This document shows positions 8,299 to 16,932 of a stretch of 64,000 bases of DNA, piece after piece. The notes below the pieces were generated by a model. The model was given only the letters and a program-made list of their open reading frames with translations. It made no database searches and was not told the DNA's origin. Origin of the DNA: Segnochrobactrum spirostomi. GTDB taxonomy: Bacteria > Pseudomonadota > Alphaproteobacteria > Rhizobiales > Segnochrobactraceae. The stretch lies in assembly GCF_009600605.1 (NCBI RefSeq), contig NZ_VWNA01000003.1, positions 248,001-312,000 of the forward strand, written 5' to 3'. The stretch's first letter is position 1, and each line of letters starts with the position of its first letter. Both the position numbers and the translations under genes were made by a program.

Positions 8299-9468
8299 TC
8301 AGTGCGCCGGCGGCGGGACTTCGGAGGCGGTCGGCACCTTGGTGTCGATATAGACCGGCTTGCCGTCCTTGTACTCGATGAGCGCCACGGCCCGGACCGG
8401 CATGCCGTCGGTGCCGGCATAGGTGATCGTGCCGGTGATGCCCTGGAGCTTGTCGATGCCGGCGATCGCGTTGCGCAGCGCCACCGGATCGGTCGAGCCC
8501 GCCGTCTTCACCGCCGCATCGAGGATGAGGCCGATCTCGTAGCCGTTCGCCTCGTAGGCGGATTCGGCGGCGTGGCCGGTCACCTTCTCGAAGCGCTTGT
8601 TGAACGCTTCGAGCGAGCCGCCCGGCGTCGGATAGCCGGCGGCGGTGTAGACGGTGCCGTCGACGAGCTTGCCGAGGCCCTGGATCGTCGCGGTGCCGAG
8701 CGCGTCGGCGCCGTAGACCGGCGTGGTGACGCCGGCCGCCCGCAATTGCTGGATGAAGGCCGGGAAGTCGGGCTCGTAAGCCGCCGTCATGATCAGGTCC
8801 GGCTTGTCCGCGAGGCCCTTGATCGCGGTGACGATCGCCGAGAAGTCCGGCTGGCCCATGGTGAAGCTGCCGGTGCCGACGATCGTGCCGCCCTTGTTCT
8901 TGAACACGGTGGCGAAATATTCCGGCAACTGCGCCGTGTAGCTCGAATCCGGCGAGACCAGCAGATAGGCCTTCCGGAAGCCCTGCCGATAGGCGTAGTC
9001 GGCGATCACGGTCGCCTGGAGATTGTCGCCGGGATAGGTGCCGAACAGGTTGTCGCCGACCGCGATCGAGAGGATCGGCGCGGTGCCGCAGAAGGTGAGC
9101 GTCGGGATTCGCTTCGCGACGGTGATCTGGCCGGCGGCGATGGTCGCATCGGCGTCGCAGGGCGCGATGATGATCGAGGCGCCGGCGTCGACGAGTTCCT
9201 GGACCGCCGTCACGGTCGCCGCGGTGTCGGTCCGGGTGTCCTTGATGATGAGCTTCGCCGGGAATTTGCCGCCGAGGCCGCCCTTGGCGTTGAGCTCGTC
9301 GATCGCCATGCGGAAGCCGGCGAGCGACGGCTGGTCATAGGGTGCGAGGCCGCCGGTCTGGGCGGTTGCGACGCCGATGAGGATATCCTCGGCGTGACCG
9401 GGCACGGTCAGAAGGCAGGAGACGGCGGCGCCGAGGAGAAGGCGCCCGATGGATTTCGACGGCAGCAT
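8299..9468 (-). CDS. livK: Periplasmic substrate-binding protein of the Liv ABC importer
   Basis: The product is 389 residues. An N-terminal signal peptide ends at about residue 26 (VPGHA|ED). The mature part begins ILIGVATAQTGGLAPYDQPS, the usual opening of the type I periplasmic amino-acid-binding fold (Peripla_BP_6). The body has the two-lobed pattern, including VIADYAYRQGFRKAYLLVSP at the inter-lobe region. It captures the substrate and delivers it to LivH/LivM. It sits 70 bp after the livMG fusion gene with GCCGGAGAA as ribosome-binding site. The ligand is not predictable; the operon suggests an amino-group-bearing compound. Confidence 0.88.
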   Translation of the reverse strand: MLPSKSIGRLLLGAAVSCLLTVPGHAEDILIGVATAQTGGLAPYDQPSLAGFRMAIDELNAKGGLGGKFPAKLIIKDTRTDTAATVTAVQELVDAGASIIIAPCDADATIAAGQITVAKRIPTLTFCGTAPILSIAVGDNLFGTYPGDNLQATVIADYAYRQGFRKAYLLVSPDSSYTAQLPEYFATVFKNKGGTIVGTGSFTMGQPDFSAIVTAIKGLADKPDLIMTAAYEPDFPAFIQQLRAAGVTTPVYGADALGTATIQGLGKLVDGTVYTAAGYPTPGGSLEAFNKRFEKVTGHAAESAYEANGYEIGLILDAAVKTAGSTDPVALRNAIAGIDKLQGITGTITYAGTDGMPVRAVALIEYKDGKPVYIDTKVPTASEVPPPAH

Positions 9469-9489
9469 GTGAGTTCTCCGGCAAGGTTG

Positions 9490-9541
9490 TCGTTGTTTTC
9501 GGTCAGATCTTCGTCGTTGCTCAGATCTTGGTCGGCGTTCA
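9490..9541. repeat. Three 18-bp tandem units at the livMG stop codon
   Basis: Read on the minus strand, the end of livMG and the spacer contain AAAATCTGA, AAGATCTGA and AAGATCTGA, each followed by nine more bases. This gives three imperfect 18-bp units that each carry an in-frame TGA. The first TGA is the livMG stop. The units fill most of the 70-bp gap before livK. Confidence 0.5.
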
Positions 9542-11353
9542 GATTTTGGCGAGGGCGCGCTCGCTGGTGCGGCTCCCGAGATAGGCTTCGATGACGGCGG
9601 GGTCGGCCCGGACGTCGGCGGGCGAGCCGTCGGCGATGCGCTGGCCGTGATCGAGCACGACGACCCGATCGCACAGCCGCATCACCAGCGAGAGGTCGTG
9701 TTCGATGAGGACGATGGCGAGGCCGCGCGTGCGCTTCACCGCGGCGAGGATCGCCATCAGCGCGTCGGTCTCGACCGGGTTCATGCCGGCGGCCGGCTCG
9801 TCGAGGAGCAGGAAGGACGGCCGCATGACGAGGGCGCGGGCGATTTCGAGCCGCCGCCGCTCGCCATAGGGCAGGGTGCCGGCGAGGCGGGTCTCGCGTC
9901 CCTCGAGATTGAGGCGGATGAGCTCGCGCCGTGCGGCCTCCTCGGCCGCGACCGCATTCGACTCGACCCGCTCGGCCGCGATCATGACGTTCTCGAGCAC
10001 CGTCATGTGCGGGAAGATGCGGATGTTCTGGAAGGTCCGGGCGATCCCCGCCCGTGCCACGCGAAAGGCCGGATGCCCGGTCAGCGCCGTGTCGCCGACG
10101 AACACGCCGCCTTCGCTCGGCACGGCCTGACCGGCGATGAGGTTGATGAGGGTCGTCTTGCCGGCCCCGTTCGGCCCGATGATCCCGGTGACCTGGCCGG
10201 TCGGTAGGGACACTGTGACGTCCGAAACGGCGACCACGCCGGCATAGCGCTTGGTGACGTGCTCGGTGCGCAGCGTCGCCGAGATCGGCTTCTCCGCGGG
10301 TTCCGCCGCCGCGGGGAGGGGCGCCGGGCGTCCGAACCGGCGTAAGAGGTTGAACTCGAGGCCGCCGCTGAGGCCCTCGGGGCGGCGCCAGATCACGAGC
10401 AGCATCGCGAGCGCCAGCGCCGCCTCGGTGAGGCCGAACACCGGCGGCACGTCGATGCCGAAGAACGAGCCGCCCTCTTCGAACCGCCGCGCGATCTCGA
10501 TCAGCAGCGTGGTCGAGACGACGCCGGTGAGGGCGCCGAAGCTCGAGCTCAGGCCGCCGACGATCAGCATCGCCAGGATCTCGAACGACAGATCGAAATA
10601 GAAATCCTGCGGCTTGAAGGCGCCGATGTATTGGGCCGTGAGGCCGCCGGCGACCATCGCGCCGACGAGGCTCAGGGTCCAGCTCACGAGAACGCCGCGC
10701 CGGCGGTCGATGCCGATCGCCGCGGCACCGACGGGGTCGTCGGCGACGGCCCGCGTCTCCCGGCCGATCCGTGTGTCGCGATAGAGGCGGGCGACGGCGA
10801 CCGCGATCGCCGCGGCGATGGCCGCCGTCCACAGGCCGACGCCGCGCGGCACGCCGTAGAAGGGCTGGCTGCCGCGGGTGATCTCCCGCGCGCCGACGAG
10901 CACGGTGATGACGATGACGAGGAGCGCGAGCGTCGCGATCGAGGCGCTCGATCCCGAAAGGCGCATCAGGATGACACCCGTCAAAAGCCCGAGCACGACC
11001 GCGATCACGGCGGCGACGAGAAGGGCGGTCCCGAGGGACAATTGGTAGCCCGCGAGGATTGCCGGCAGGTCGCGCAGCGCCGTCGCCTGCATCGCCGCCG
11101 GCATGGTGAGCACGCCGATCACATAGGCGCCGATGCCGGCGATGCCCGCATGGCCGAACGAGACGATGCCGGTGTTGCCGGAGAAGACCTGAAGCGAGAC
11201 CACGGCGACGAGGAGGAGCGCGGCGTGGGTCGCGACGCGCTGCATGCCCGCGCTGCCGAGCGTGGCGAAGAGCAGCGCGGCGCCCACGACGACGGCGGCC
11301 ATCACGGCCGCGTCGACCAGGGCCACCTTCATGCTCGACGACAGTCCCCGCAT
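9539..11353 (-). CDS. Fused ABC permease-ATPase (LivM-LivG)
   Basis: The product is 604 residues. Residues 1 to about 310 are a LivM-type permease with roughly eight to ten membrane segments and the signature VSFGHAGIAGIGAYV. From about residue 350 a LivG-type ATPase follows, with Walker A GPNGAGKTT near residues 390-398, the signature YGERRRLEIARAL, Walker B LLLDEPAAGMNP and the insertion THLP-type IARTFQNIRIFPHMT. The two are separate genes in E. coli but fused proteins of this length occur in rhizobia. The ATG at 11353 has GAGGGG upstream and is preferred over the in-frame extension to 11455. It is the first gene of the minus-strand operon. Confidence 0.88.
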   Translation of the reverse strand: MRGLSSSMKVALVDAAVMAAVVVGAALLFATLGSAGMQRVATHAALLLVAVVSLQVFSGNTGIVSFGHAGIAGIGAYVIGVLTMPAAMQATALRDLPAILAGYQLSLGTALLVAAVIAVVLGLLTGVILMRLSGSSASIATLALLVIVITVLVGAREITRGSQPFYGVPRGVGLWTAAIAAAIAVAVARLYRDTRIGRETRAVADDPVGAAAIGIDRRRGVLVSWTLSLVGAMVAGGLTAQYIGAFKPQDFYFDLSFEILAMLIVGGLSSSFGALTGVVSTTLLIEIARRFEEGGSFFGIDVPPVFGLTEAALALAMLLVIWRRPEGLSGGLEFNLLRRFGRPAPLPAAAEPAEKPISATLRTEHVTKRYAGVVAVSDVTVSLPTGQVTGIIGPNGAGKTTLINLIAGQAVPSEGGVFVGDTALTGHPAFRVARAGIARTFQNIRIFPHMTVLENVMIAAERVESNAVAAEEAARRELIRLNLEGRETRLAGTLPYGERRRLEIARALVMRPSFLLLDEPAAGMNPVETDALMAILAAVKRTRGLAIVLIEHDLSLVMRLCDRVVVLDHGQRIADGSPADVRADPAVIEAYLGSRTSERALAKI

Positions 11354-11518
11354 CCAACGCCCCTCGCCAAGCCGCAGGCAAAGCTGCGCGCTTGGCCCCT
11401 CGAGTCCGCTTACGAACCCCCTCGGCCATAGTGCGTTCTTCACCGGCGCTGTCAAGATTCTTACTTAGTTGACCAAATATCGAGCCTATGTGAGAAGTCT
11501 GACAGCGGGAGGAACAGA
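11354..11518. promoter_or_regulatory. Divergent promoter region between livMG operon and rpiR-type regulator
   Basis: These 165 bp separate two outward-facing transcription units, so both promoters and the operator of the RpiR-type regulator are expected here. The A+T-rich core around 11460-11485 (TTACTTAGTTGACCAAATAT) contains a plausible -35 (TTGACC), but no confident -10 could be assigned. Confidence 0.4.
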
Positions 11519-12394
11519 ATGCGCGTACGCGACAAGCTCACCGATGGTTTGTCCGCGCCGACGCCGGCGGAGGCGAAGATCGTTCAGCTTCTGCTGTCCG
11601 ATTATCCCCTCGGCGGCCTCGGCACCGCGGCCCAGATCGCCAAGCGCGCCGGTGTCAGCGACCCGACCGTCGCCCGCCTCGTGACCAAGCTCGGCTATGC
11701 TAATTTCGCCGAGTTCCAGGCCGATCTCCTCGCGGAGGTCGAGGCGCGGCTGCATTCGCCGCTCCTGATGATGGAGGCGAAGGGGACGGCGCCGGCCGAC
11801 GAGCATCCCGCCCGCGCCTACATCCGCTCGGCGAGCAGGCGGCTCGCGGATTTCTCCGAGAAGGTGACGCCCGCGCTCTTCGATCAGGTCGAAGAGCTGC
11901 TGATGGAGGCGCCGGGGCGCGTCTATCTGCTCGGCGGCCGGTTCAGCCGCCACCTCGCCGGCATGCTCGCCGGCTATCTCGGCCAGTTCCGCGATGGCGT
12001 CACCGATCTCGGCGCCTTCACCGCGGAGACCTACGATCGGCTCGTCGACATGGGCCGGCGGGACGTGCTGATCGCTTTCGACTATCGGCGCTATCAATCG
12101 GACGTGGTGCGCTTCTGCAGCCAGGCGGCAGAGCGCGGCGTCCGGATCGTCCTCTTCACCGACCCCTGGCTGTCGCCGATCGCCGCCTCGGCGCTCCACG
12201 TCGTCGTCGCCCCGGTCGAGGTGGATTCCCCTTACGACACGTTCATTCCGCCGCTCGCCGAAGTCGAAGCCTTGTGCGCCGTGATGGTGGCGCGCCGCAA
12301 GGATCGCGCCGAACACCGCTTCGCCGAGCTCGAGCGGGTGAGGGAGGCGAACGACGTGACGATGCGCGCGATGCCGGCAAAGGATGCGGATTGA
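11519..12394 (+). CDS. MurR/RpiR family transcriptional regulator
   Basis: The product is 291 residues. The N-terminal 75 residues are an HTH_6 domain (GTAAQIAKRAGVSDPTVARL is the recognition region). Residues 120-260 are a SIS sugar-isomerase-type effector domain, with VYLLGGRFSRHLA as its phosphate-loop strand. It starts 165 bp from the divergent liv operon with GGGAGGAAC as ribosome-binding site, and its TGA overlaps the next start (TGATG). It most likely controls the liv-ligase-amidohydrolase operon and itself. Relatives in rhizobia regulate nitrogen-compound as well as sugar catabolism, so the effector is unclear. Confidence 0.88.
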   Translation: MRVRDKLTDGLSAPTPAEAKIVQLLLSDYPLGGLGTAAQIAKRAGVSDPTVARLVTKLGYANFAEFQADLLAEVEARLHSPLLMMEAKGTAPADEHPARAYIRSASRRLADFSEKVTPALFDQVEELLMEAPGRVYLLGGRFSRHLAGMLAGYLGQFRDGVTDLGAFTAETYDRLVDMGRRDVLIAFDYRRYQSDVVRFCSQAAERGVRIVLFTDPWLSPIAASALHVVVAPVEVDSPYDTFIPPLAEVEALCAVMVARRKDRAEHRFAELERVREANDVTMRAMPAKDAD

Positions 12395-13191
12395 TGTCGG
12401 ACGTGCCGTCGCAAGACCTGCGCCTCGGCGATTTCCCTTCGCAGGATCGGCTGGGCCAAGATTGGCCGCCGGCCGTCGAGATCGTCAACGAAGCGGGACG
12501 CTCGCCGATCGTCCTCCTCTGCGAGCACGCCTCCTGCCATATCCCGGCGGACTATTCGCGGCTCGGACTTCCCGAGGCCGAGGTGCGGCGGCACATCGGC
12601 TGGGACATCGGCGCCGCCGATGTGGCACGCGGCTTGTCGGCCCGGCTCGACGCGCCGCTCTTTCTGGGCACCTATTCGCGCCTCCTCGTCGACCTCAACC
12701 GGCCCCTCGCTGCGCCCTCGCTGATCCCGGGCCTCTCCGAGGCGACGACGATCCCCGGCAACCGCGAAATTTCCGACGCGGAGCGCCGGCGGCGCATCGA
12801 GACCATCTTCGCTCCGTTCCATGCGGCCGTGGCGGATCACCTCGATCGGCGTCGCAATCAACCCACCATTCTCGTGACGATCCACAGCTTCACGCCGGTC
12901 TTTCTCGGCGTCGCGCGGCCGTGGCATGCCGGCATCCTGTTCGACCGCTCCGAGGCGTTCGCCCGCCGCGTCATCGCGCGGCTCCTGCACGAGCCGGGTC
13001 TCAACGTCGCGGCGAACGAGCCCTACCGGATCGACGCGTCGGGCGATTACGCCATTCCCGTCCACGGCGAGGCCCGAGGGCTGGAGGCGATCCTGGTCGA
13101 GATCCGCAACGACCAGATCTCCACGCCGCTCGGTGCCGCCGCCTGGGCCGACCGCCTTGCCGCCGCCCTGCGCCCCGAGATCGGGGCGTGA
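12394..13191 (+). CDS. N-formylglutamate amidohydrolase family protein
   Basis: The product is 265 residues. It carries the family signatures LLCEHASCHIP (metal-binding E and H), GWDIGAADVARGLSARLDAP, LVDLNRP and TIHSFTPV. The HutG-type enzyme splits N-formylglutamate to formate and glutamate in the histidine pathway, but no hut genes are nearby. In this context it may deformylate or deacylate a glutamate derivative made by the ligase. The ATG overlaps the regulator stop by one base, so the two genes form a coupled pair. The family assignment is strong; the physiological substrate is inference. Confidence 0.85.
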   Translation: MSDVPSQDLRLGDFPSQDRLGQDWPPAVEIVNEAGRSPIVLLCEHASCHIPADYSRLGLPEAEVRRHIGWDIGAADVARGLSARLDAPLFLGTYSRLLVDLNRPLAAPSLIPGLSEATTIPGNREISDAERRRRIETIFAPFHAAVADHLDRRRNQPTILVTIHSFTPVFLGVARPWHAGILFDRSEAFARRVIARLLHEPGLNVAANEPYRIDASGDYAIPVHGEARGLEAILVEIRNDQISTPLGAAAWADRLAAALRPEIGA

Positions 13192-13603
13192 TCGGAAGCC
13201 GCACCAGGCAGAGACTAGCCGAGCTATCAGAGTTGTGAGCCTGGCTGGTCCGCACCTTTTGATTTGCGGCGCCCGTGCCGGTGGCAACCGGGTGAGACGA
13301 GACGCAGCCGCCAACTTTGCGCCGGCGGGCCGTGCAATTCGGAATAAATAACCCTGCGACATCCCCCTTTGGGGAATGGATTGCTTCGCGCGACCACGCC
13401 TCGCTCCGTACACTCTTCATAATCTATCGAGCGAGCGGGGCATTGGGGTTCCCGCGCTCCAAGAAGAGGGCGAGCGCCATGAACCTGCGATCGTGTTGAC
13501 GACGCCTTCTTCCGACGACCGTCCTCCCTTTCCCTTTTGACGAGACAGCCGCGGCGCCGAAGGCGCAGGCGAGACTCGTTCGACGACTGACCGAGAGATC
13601 CTC
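13192..13603. promoter_or_regulatory. Upstream region of tauA
   Basis: No gene is supported in these 412 bp. The A+T-rich word ATAATCTAT at 13419-13427 lies in an otherwise GC-rich stretch. It recurs in the intergenic region upstream of the minus-strand sulfur operon (25052-25060). It could be part of a promoter or of a shared operator for sulfur-starvation control. Confidence 0.3.
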
Positions 13604-14617
13604 ATGACCCTCCGACACAAGATCTTTGCCGCGGCCGCCGCCATCGGCCTCACGATCGCCGCCGGGGCGCAGGCCCGCGCCGAGGCCCCGAAGGTGACCA
13701 TCGCCTTCCAGACGGTGGTCGAGCCCTCCAAGGTGCCCCAGGCGGACGGCGCCTACGAGAAGGCGTCCGGCGCCCAGATCGACTGGCGCAAATTCGATTC
13801 CGGCGCCGACGTGATCGCCGCGATCGCCTCTGGCGCGGTCGATATCGGCTATGTCGGGTCGAGCCCGCTCGCCGCCGCCGCGAGCCGTCAGCTTCCGATC
13901 GAGACCTTCTTTATCGTCGGCCTGATCGGCGAATCCGAAGCGCTGGTCGTCCGCAACGGCGCCGGCATCACCTCGCCGAAGGATCTCGTCGGCAAGAAGG
14001 TCGCGGTGCCGTTCGTCTCGACCACCCATTACAGCCTGCTCGCCGCGCTGAAGCATTGGGGCATCGATCCGAAGTCGGTGAACATCCTCAACCTGCGTCC
14101 GCCGGAAATCGCCGCCGCCTGGGCCCGGGGCGACATCGATGCCGCCTATGTTTGGGATCCGGCGCTCGGCAAGATCAAGGAGAACGGCAAGGTGCTGGTG
14201 ACCTCCGCCGAGGTCGCGAAGTGGGGCGCGCCGACCTTCGATGCCTGGATCGTCCGCAAGGAGTTCGCCGACAAGCACCCGGAGATCGTCGAGGCGTTCA
14301 CCCGCGTCACCGGCAAGGCCTATGCCGATTATCTGCACAACCCGTCGGTCTGGAACGCCTCCTCGTCCGAGGCCGAGAAGATCAGCCGCCTGACCGGCGC
14401 GAAGCGTGACGAAGTGCCGGCGCTCCTCAAGGGCTACGAGTTCCCGACCCTGAAGCAGCAGGCGTCCGCGGCGCTTCTCGGCGGCGGCACGGTGAAGGCG
14501 ATCGCCGCGACGTCCGAATTCCTCAAGACGCAGGGCAAGATCCCCGCGGTGCTGTCCGACTACAAGCCCTACGTCACGGCGAAGTTCGTCAAGGCCGCGG
14601 AAGCCGCTTCGAACTGA
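13604..14617 (+). CDS. tauA: Taurine/sulfonate ABC transporter substrate-binding protein
   Basis: The product is 337 residues with a signal peptide of about 26 residues (ending AQARA). The mature protein has the SsuA/THI5-like two-lobe fold. VDIGYVGSSPLAAAASRQLP at about residues 80-100 is characteristic of TauA, and the ligand-pocket region AAYVWDPALGKI matches as well. It binds taurine or another alkanesulfonate in the periplasm. It heads a tauABC cluster on the plus strand. No TauD dioxygenase is present. The SsuD- and DszA-like monooxygenases nearby are the likely users of the imported compounds. Confidence 0.9.
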   Translation: MTLRHKIFAAAAAIGLTIAAGAQARAEAPKVTIAFQTVVEPSKVPQADGAYEKASGAQIDWRKFDSGADVIAAIASGAVDIGYVGSSPLAAAASRQLPIETFFIVGLIGESEALVVRNGAGITSPKDLVGKKVAVPFVSTTHYSLLAALKHWGIDPKSVNILNLRPPEIAAAWARGDIDAAYVWDPALGKIKENGKVLVTSAEVAKWGAPTFDAWIVRKEFADKHPEIVEAFTRVTGKAYADYLHNPSVWNASSSEAEKISRLTGAKRDEVPALLKGYEFPTLKQQASAALLGGGTVKAIAATSEFLKTQGKIPAVLSDYKPYVTAKFVKAAEAASN

Positions 14618-14708
14618 TCCGCGATCGTTCCCCTCGCATCCTCCAACTTCCGGGTTCGCCGTCCGCGGCGGACCCGTCTTCTCGTTCAGAGGCTAGGGAG
14701 CCGATCCC

Positions 14709-15491
14709 GTGACCGATCTCACCCTCGATGACGTCGCGTTCCACTACGATGCGGAGACGGGTGCCGGAAAGCCGGTGCTCGACGGCGTTTCGCTGCGCAT
14801 CGCCGCGGGCGAATTCGTCGTGGCGATCGGCCGCTCGGGGTGCGGAAAGACGACGCTCCTCAACCTCGCCGCCGGCTATCTGAAGCCGACCCGCGGCCGG
14901 GTGCTGCGCGACGGCCGTCCGATTCCCGGTCCGGGGGCCGACCGCGCGGTGGTGTTCCAGGACGATGCCCTGTTTCCGTGGTTCGACACCCGCGAGAACG
15001 TCGCCTTCGCGCTGCGGCTGCGTGGGATCGGCGCGGCGGAGCGCGCTCGGCGGGCGGACGCGCTGCTCGCCCAGGTCGGGCTCCACGGCGCCGGCGACAA
15101 GCCGATCTGGGCGCTCTCGGGCGGCATGCGCCAGCGCGTCGGTCTCGCCCGCGCGCTCGCCGCCGATCCCGCCTTTCTCCTGATGGACGAGCCGCTCGGC
15201 GCGCTCGACGCCATGACGCGCGAGCGCATGCAGGAGCTTCTCCTGCGCGTCTGGGCGGACAGTGGCACGGGCGTCTTCCTCATCACCCACGGGGTGGAGG
15301 AGGCGCTCTTCCTCGCCACGCGCGTCATCGTCATGGAGCCGGGGCCGGGCCGGATCGTCGCCGAGCTCGACTTCGAGTTCGGCCGCGAGGTGCTTGCCGG
15401 CGCGAGCCCGCGTTCCGTCAAATCGAGCCGCGCCTTCATCGCCGCGCGCGAAAATCTTCTCGATCTCGTCTTCGATCGCGAGGCCGCATGA
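14709..15491 (+). CDS. tauB: Taurine/sulfonate ABC transporter ATP-binding protein
   Basis: The product is 260 residues from a GTG start. Walker A GRSGCGKTT is at residues 41-49, the Q-loop is VVFQDDALFPW, the signature is LSGGMRQRVGLARAL and Walker B is FLLMDEPLGALD. The length and the conserved DALFPW after the Q-loop fit TauB/SsuB. Its stop overlaps the tauC start (ATGA), which indicates translational coupling. Confidence 0.92.
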   Translation: MTDLTLDDVAFHYDAETGAGKPVLDGVSLRIAAGEFVVAIGRSGCGKTTLLNLAAGYLKPTRGRVLRDGRPIPGPGADRAVVFQDDALFPWFDTRENVAFALRLRGIGAAERARRADALLAQVGLHGAGDKPIWALSGGMRQRVGLARALAADPAFLLMDEPLGALDAMTRERMQELLLRVWADSGTGVFLITHGVEEALFLATRVIVMEPGPGRIVAELDFEFGREVLAGASPRSVKSSRAFIAARENLLDLVFDREAA

Positions 15492-16351
15492 GTTCACAAG
15501 TCGACGTCCCCGATCGCTCGCTGCCCTTGAACCCCGCCGCCCCGGAGCGCACCGCCGCGCCGCCGCGCCGCCGGGCACGGTGGAAGCCGGCCCGCTCGAC
15601 CCTGGTGTCGCTTCTGACGATCGCGGTCCTGCTGGCGGCGTGGTGGGGAGCGACGGCGCTCGCCCTCGTGCCGCCGCTGTTTCTGCCGCCGCCGGCGGAC
15701 GTCGCCCATCAGTTCTGGGCGGTCTCCGTGGACGGCTTCGCCGACAGCACCCTCGCCGAACATCTCGGGGCGAGCCTCGCCCGTGTCTTCGTCGCGCTCA
15801 TCGCGACCATCATCGTCTCCGTGCCGATCGGCTTCGCCATCGGGCTGAGCCCGATCGGCCGCGGCATCTTCGATCCGATCATCGAGTTCCTGCGGCCGAT
15901 CCCGCCGCTCGCCTATCTGCCGCTGGTCATCATCTGGTTCGGCATCGGCGAACCGTCGAAGGTCCTCGTCATCGCGATCGCCATGGTGGCGCCGATCGTC
16001 ATCGCGACCGCGACGGGCGTCCGTTCCGTCTCGCAGAGCCGGGTCAATGCCGCGCGCTCGTTCGGCGCGACGCGCCTCCAGGTGCTGCGCTACGTCATCC
16101 TCCCCGGCGCGCTGATCGACATCCTCACGGGCGTGCGGATCGCGCTCGGCGCCGGCTGGTCGACGCTCGTGGCGGCCGAGCTCGTCGCGGCGACGCGCGG
16201 TCTCGGTTTCATGATCCAGTCCGCCGCGCAATTCCTGGTCACGGACGTGGTCGTCATGGGCATCGTCGTCATCGCGGCGGTCGCCTTCGCGCTCGAGGCC
16301 GGCATCCGGCTCCTGCAACGCCGTCTGGTGCCCTGGGCCGGCAAGGACTGA
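15488..16351 (+). CDS. tauC: Taurine/sulfonate ABC transporter permease
   Basis: The product is 287 residues with about six membrane segments. The BPD_transp_1 EAA loop is visible as ARSFGATRLQVLRYVILPGA, the contact site for the TauB ATPase. The ATG overlaps the tauB stop by four bases; the longer open frame beginning upstream is only the out-of-frame shadow of tauB. It completes the importer. Confidence 0.92.
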   Translation: MSSQVDVPDRSLPLNPAAPERTAAPPRRRARWKPARSTLVSLLTIAVLLAAWWGATALALVPPLFLPPPADVAHQFWAVSVDGFADSTLAEHLGASLARVFVALIATIIVSVPIGFAIGLSPIGRGIFDPIIEFLRPIPPLAYLPLVIIWFGIGEPSKVLVIAIAMVAPIVIATATGVRSVSQSRVNAARSFGATRLQVLRYVILPGALIDILTGVRIALGAGWSTLVAAELVAATRGLGFMIQSAAQFLVTDVVVMGIVVIAAVAFALEAGIRLLQRRLVPWAGKD

Positions 16352-16502
16352 TCGGCCGCTCATCGCCCGCATTTCCTGGGGATGGCACGGCCGAGCCCGC
16401 GCGGCCCGCCGGGTCCATCCCCATATTGTGTCGGCGGCTGCCGGAGACGTCCGGTGCGCCGCGTGTGCGTTGCTGGGCCGGACGCGGCCGGGATCCGAGA
16501 CG

Positions 16503-16925
16503 ATGGCGCTTGCTCATGTGAAATATCGCGAGGTCGGCGCGGTCGCGACGCTCGGCGCCGCCGGCCCGGTCGAACTCGTCACGCCGACCGGCGGCACGCT
16601 GACGGTCGCGACGGCCGTGTCCGAGCCGGGCTTCAGCCCGATCGACCTCCTACATTCCTCGCTCGCCGCCTGCCTGGTGCTCAGCGCCAAGATCGCGGCG
16701 AACCGGCTCGGCGTCGCGGATCGGATCGTGGCGTTCAAGGCGACGGTCGGGGGCGAGAAGGCGGCCGACGCCCCGTCGCGCATCGCCCGGTTCGACGTCG
16801 CGATCGAGATCGAGGGCGACATCGACGACGAGACCCGCCGCCGCATCGTCGAGGAGGCCGAGACGATCTGCACCGTCAGCAACACGCTGCACGGCCACCC
16901 TCAGATCACGGTCGCCGGCGTTTGA
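16503..16925 (+). CDS. OsmC family protein
   Basis: The product is 140 residues. The two redox cysteines expected of OsmC/Ohr peroxidases are present (LAACLVLSAK and ETICTVSNTL), about 60 residues apart. The intervening region has the usual alpha-beta pattern. Such proteins reduce organic hydroperoxides, and a YhfA-like subgroup is often found with sulfur-metabolism genes. It lies 151 bp after tauC on the same strand and ends 7 bp from the convergent LVIVD gene. The start at 16503 is chosen because upstream codons lack family similarity. Confidence 0.82.
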   Translation: MALAHVKYREVGAVATLGAAGPVELVTPTGGTLTVATAVSEPGFSPIDLLHSSLAACLVLSAKIAANRLGVADRIVAFKATVGGEKAADAPSRIARFDVAIEIEGDIDDETRRRIVEEAETICTVSNTLHGHPQITVAGV

Positions 16926-16932
16926 CGTCGGC

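Noticed and set aside
9408-11429. A 673-codon minus-strand open frame
   Set aside because: It is an out-of-frame shadow of the livMG fusion gene; it is arginine-rich with no domain motifs.
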